NCBI RefSeq assembly: GCF_000764325.1
Contig: NZ_JMCG01000002.1
Span: 124,001 to 188,000 of the forward strand
Origin: Vibrio navarrensis
GTDB lineage: Bacteria; Pseudomonadota; Gammaproteobacteria; Enterobacterales; Vibrionaceae
Length of the DNA stretch: 64,000 bases
Reading direction: 5' to 3'
Shown: piece by piece, positions 63,710 to 64,000 of the stretch
Layout of the letters: every line of letters starts with the position of its first letter
Numbering within the stretch: position 1 is the stretch's first letter
Notes under the pieces: model-generated
Told to the model about the DNA's origin: nothing
Databases searched by the model: none
What the model saw: the letters and a program-made list of their open reading frames with translations, nothing else
Position numbers and translations under genes: made by a program

Positions 63710-64000
63710 TTACTTGCCAAGCGCTTCTTTGTAGTGCTGACGACAAACCGACACATAACGATCATTGCCACCAATAGCCACCTGATCCCCCTCTGCAATG
63801 GCATTACCATGCTCATCGGTGCGAATGACCATGTTGGCTTTTCGGCCACAGTGACAGATGGTTTTCAGCTCGATTAACTTATCAGCCCACGAAAGCAGAT
63901 ACTTGCTGCCTTCAAACAACTCACCGAGAAAATCCGTGCGCAGACCATAACACAGCACTGGGATGCCAAGCTTATCGACCACTTCAGTCAACTGATAGAC
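63710..64000 (-). CDS. tdk: Thymidine kinase, C-terminal part (5' end outside window)
   Basis: About 97 codons of type II thymidine kinase, which phosphorylates thymidine to dTMP. The segment includes the lid and zinc ribbon: [19 protein letters not shown], then [10 protein letters not shown] and a second cysteine pair in CRQHY. The frame is open to the window edge. The P-loop lies outside. Confidence 0.9.
   Translation of the reverse strand, partial: VYQLTEVVDKLGIPVLCYGLRTDFLGELFEGSKYLLSWADKLIELKTICHCGRKANMVIRTDEHGNAIAEGDQVAIGGNDRYVSVCRQHYKEALGK

Noticed and set aside
1..64000. tRNA, rRNA, CRISPR arrays, prophage genes
   Set aside because: Scanned by eye on both strands; no cloverleaf-like clusters, regularly spaced repeats or phage structural genes were recognised.

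Overview
The window looks like a chromosomal segment of a Vibrio, closest in gene content to V. vulnificus / V. cholerae relatives. This rests on the gene families present: DUF2913, DUF2750 and TIGR02647 proteins, a family II pyrophosphatase, torECA, a CarRS-like two-component system, and a psp-sap neighbourhood. No rRNA, tRNA, CRISPR array or prophage was seen. Species assignment is inference, because no database search was possible.

Layout. 1-9.9 kb is core genome: a MATE pump fragment, an SDR/DUF2867 protein, DUF2913 plus a Bcr/CflA pump, rsuA, radD, a PepSY protein with a CarRS-like system, and rplY. 10-18.3 kb holds a surface 5'-nucleotidase lipoprotein, small proteins and the ynjBCDF operon (ABC importer plus CDP-alcohol phosphatidyltransferase). 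18.4-22.9 kb is a nitrosative-stress module: the sigma-54 activator NorR, then hcp-hcr behind two GT-N7-AC sites and a clear -24/-12 promoter. 23-29.9 kb is housekeeping: methyltransferase, pseudouridine synthase, Na+-dependent transporter, cls, metC, tag.

29.9-40.9 kb is the disturbed part of the window. A two-adaptor RND efflux operon (VexIJK/VmeTUV-like) has an in-frame amber codon in the pump gene. Its first adaptor gene is cut at the 5' end, exactly where a terminal inverted repeat of an IS982-type element begins. The inserted block (about 34859-40782) carries two different IS982-type transposases, an IS630 transposase, an internally deleted IS4-family remnant, a fragment of another transposase, a small winged-helix protein, an intact MscM/YbdG-type mechanosensitive channel and a 5'-truncated DUF416 gene. 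It ends just before the psp genes.

40.9-49.8 kb is envelope stress and peptide transport: pspABC behind a sigma-54 promoter, divergent pspF with an altered GAFTGA loop, sapABCDF and a DUF2927 protein. 49.8-64 kb has DUF2750, ppaC, a membrane metal transporter behind two Fur-like boxes, a GH36 alpha-galactosidase, torECA (anaerobic TMAO respiration), focA, a coiled-coil lipoprotein, TIGR02647, an SDR protein and the 3' part of tdk. Between torE and focA lies a 775-bp non-coding stretch. It holds an 86-nt element bounded by 9-bp inverted repeats and a pair of perfect, inverted DnaA boxes, and it is followed by an unannotated 42-aa ORF.
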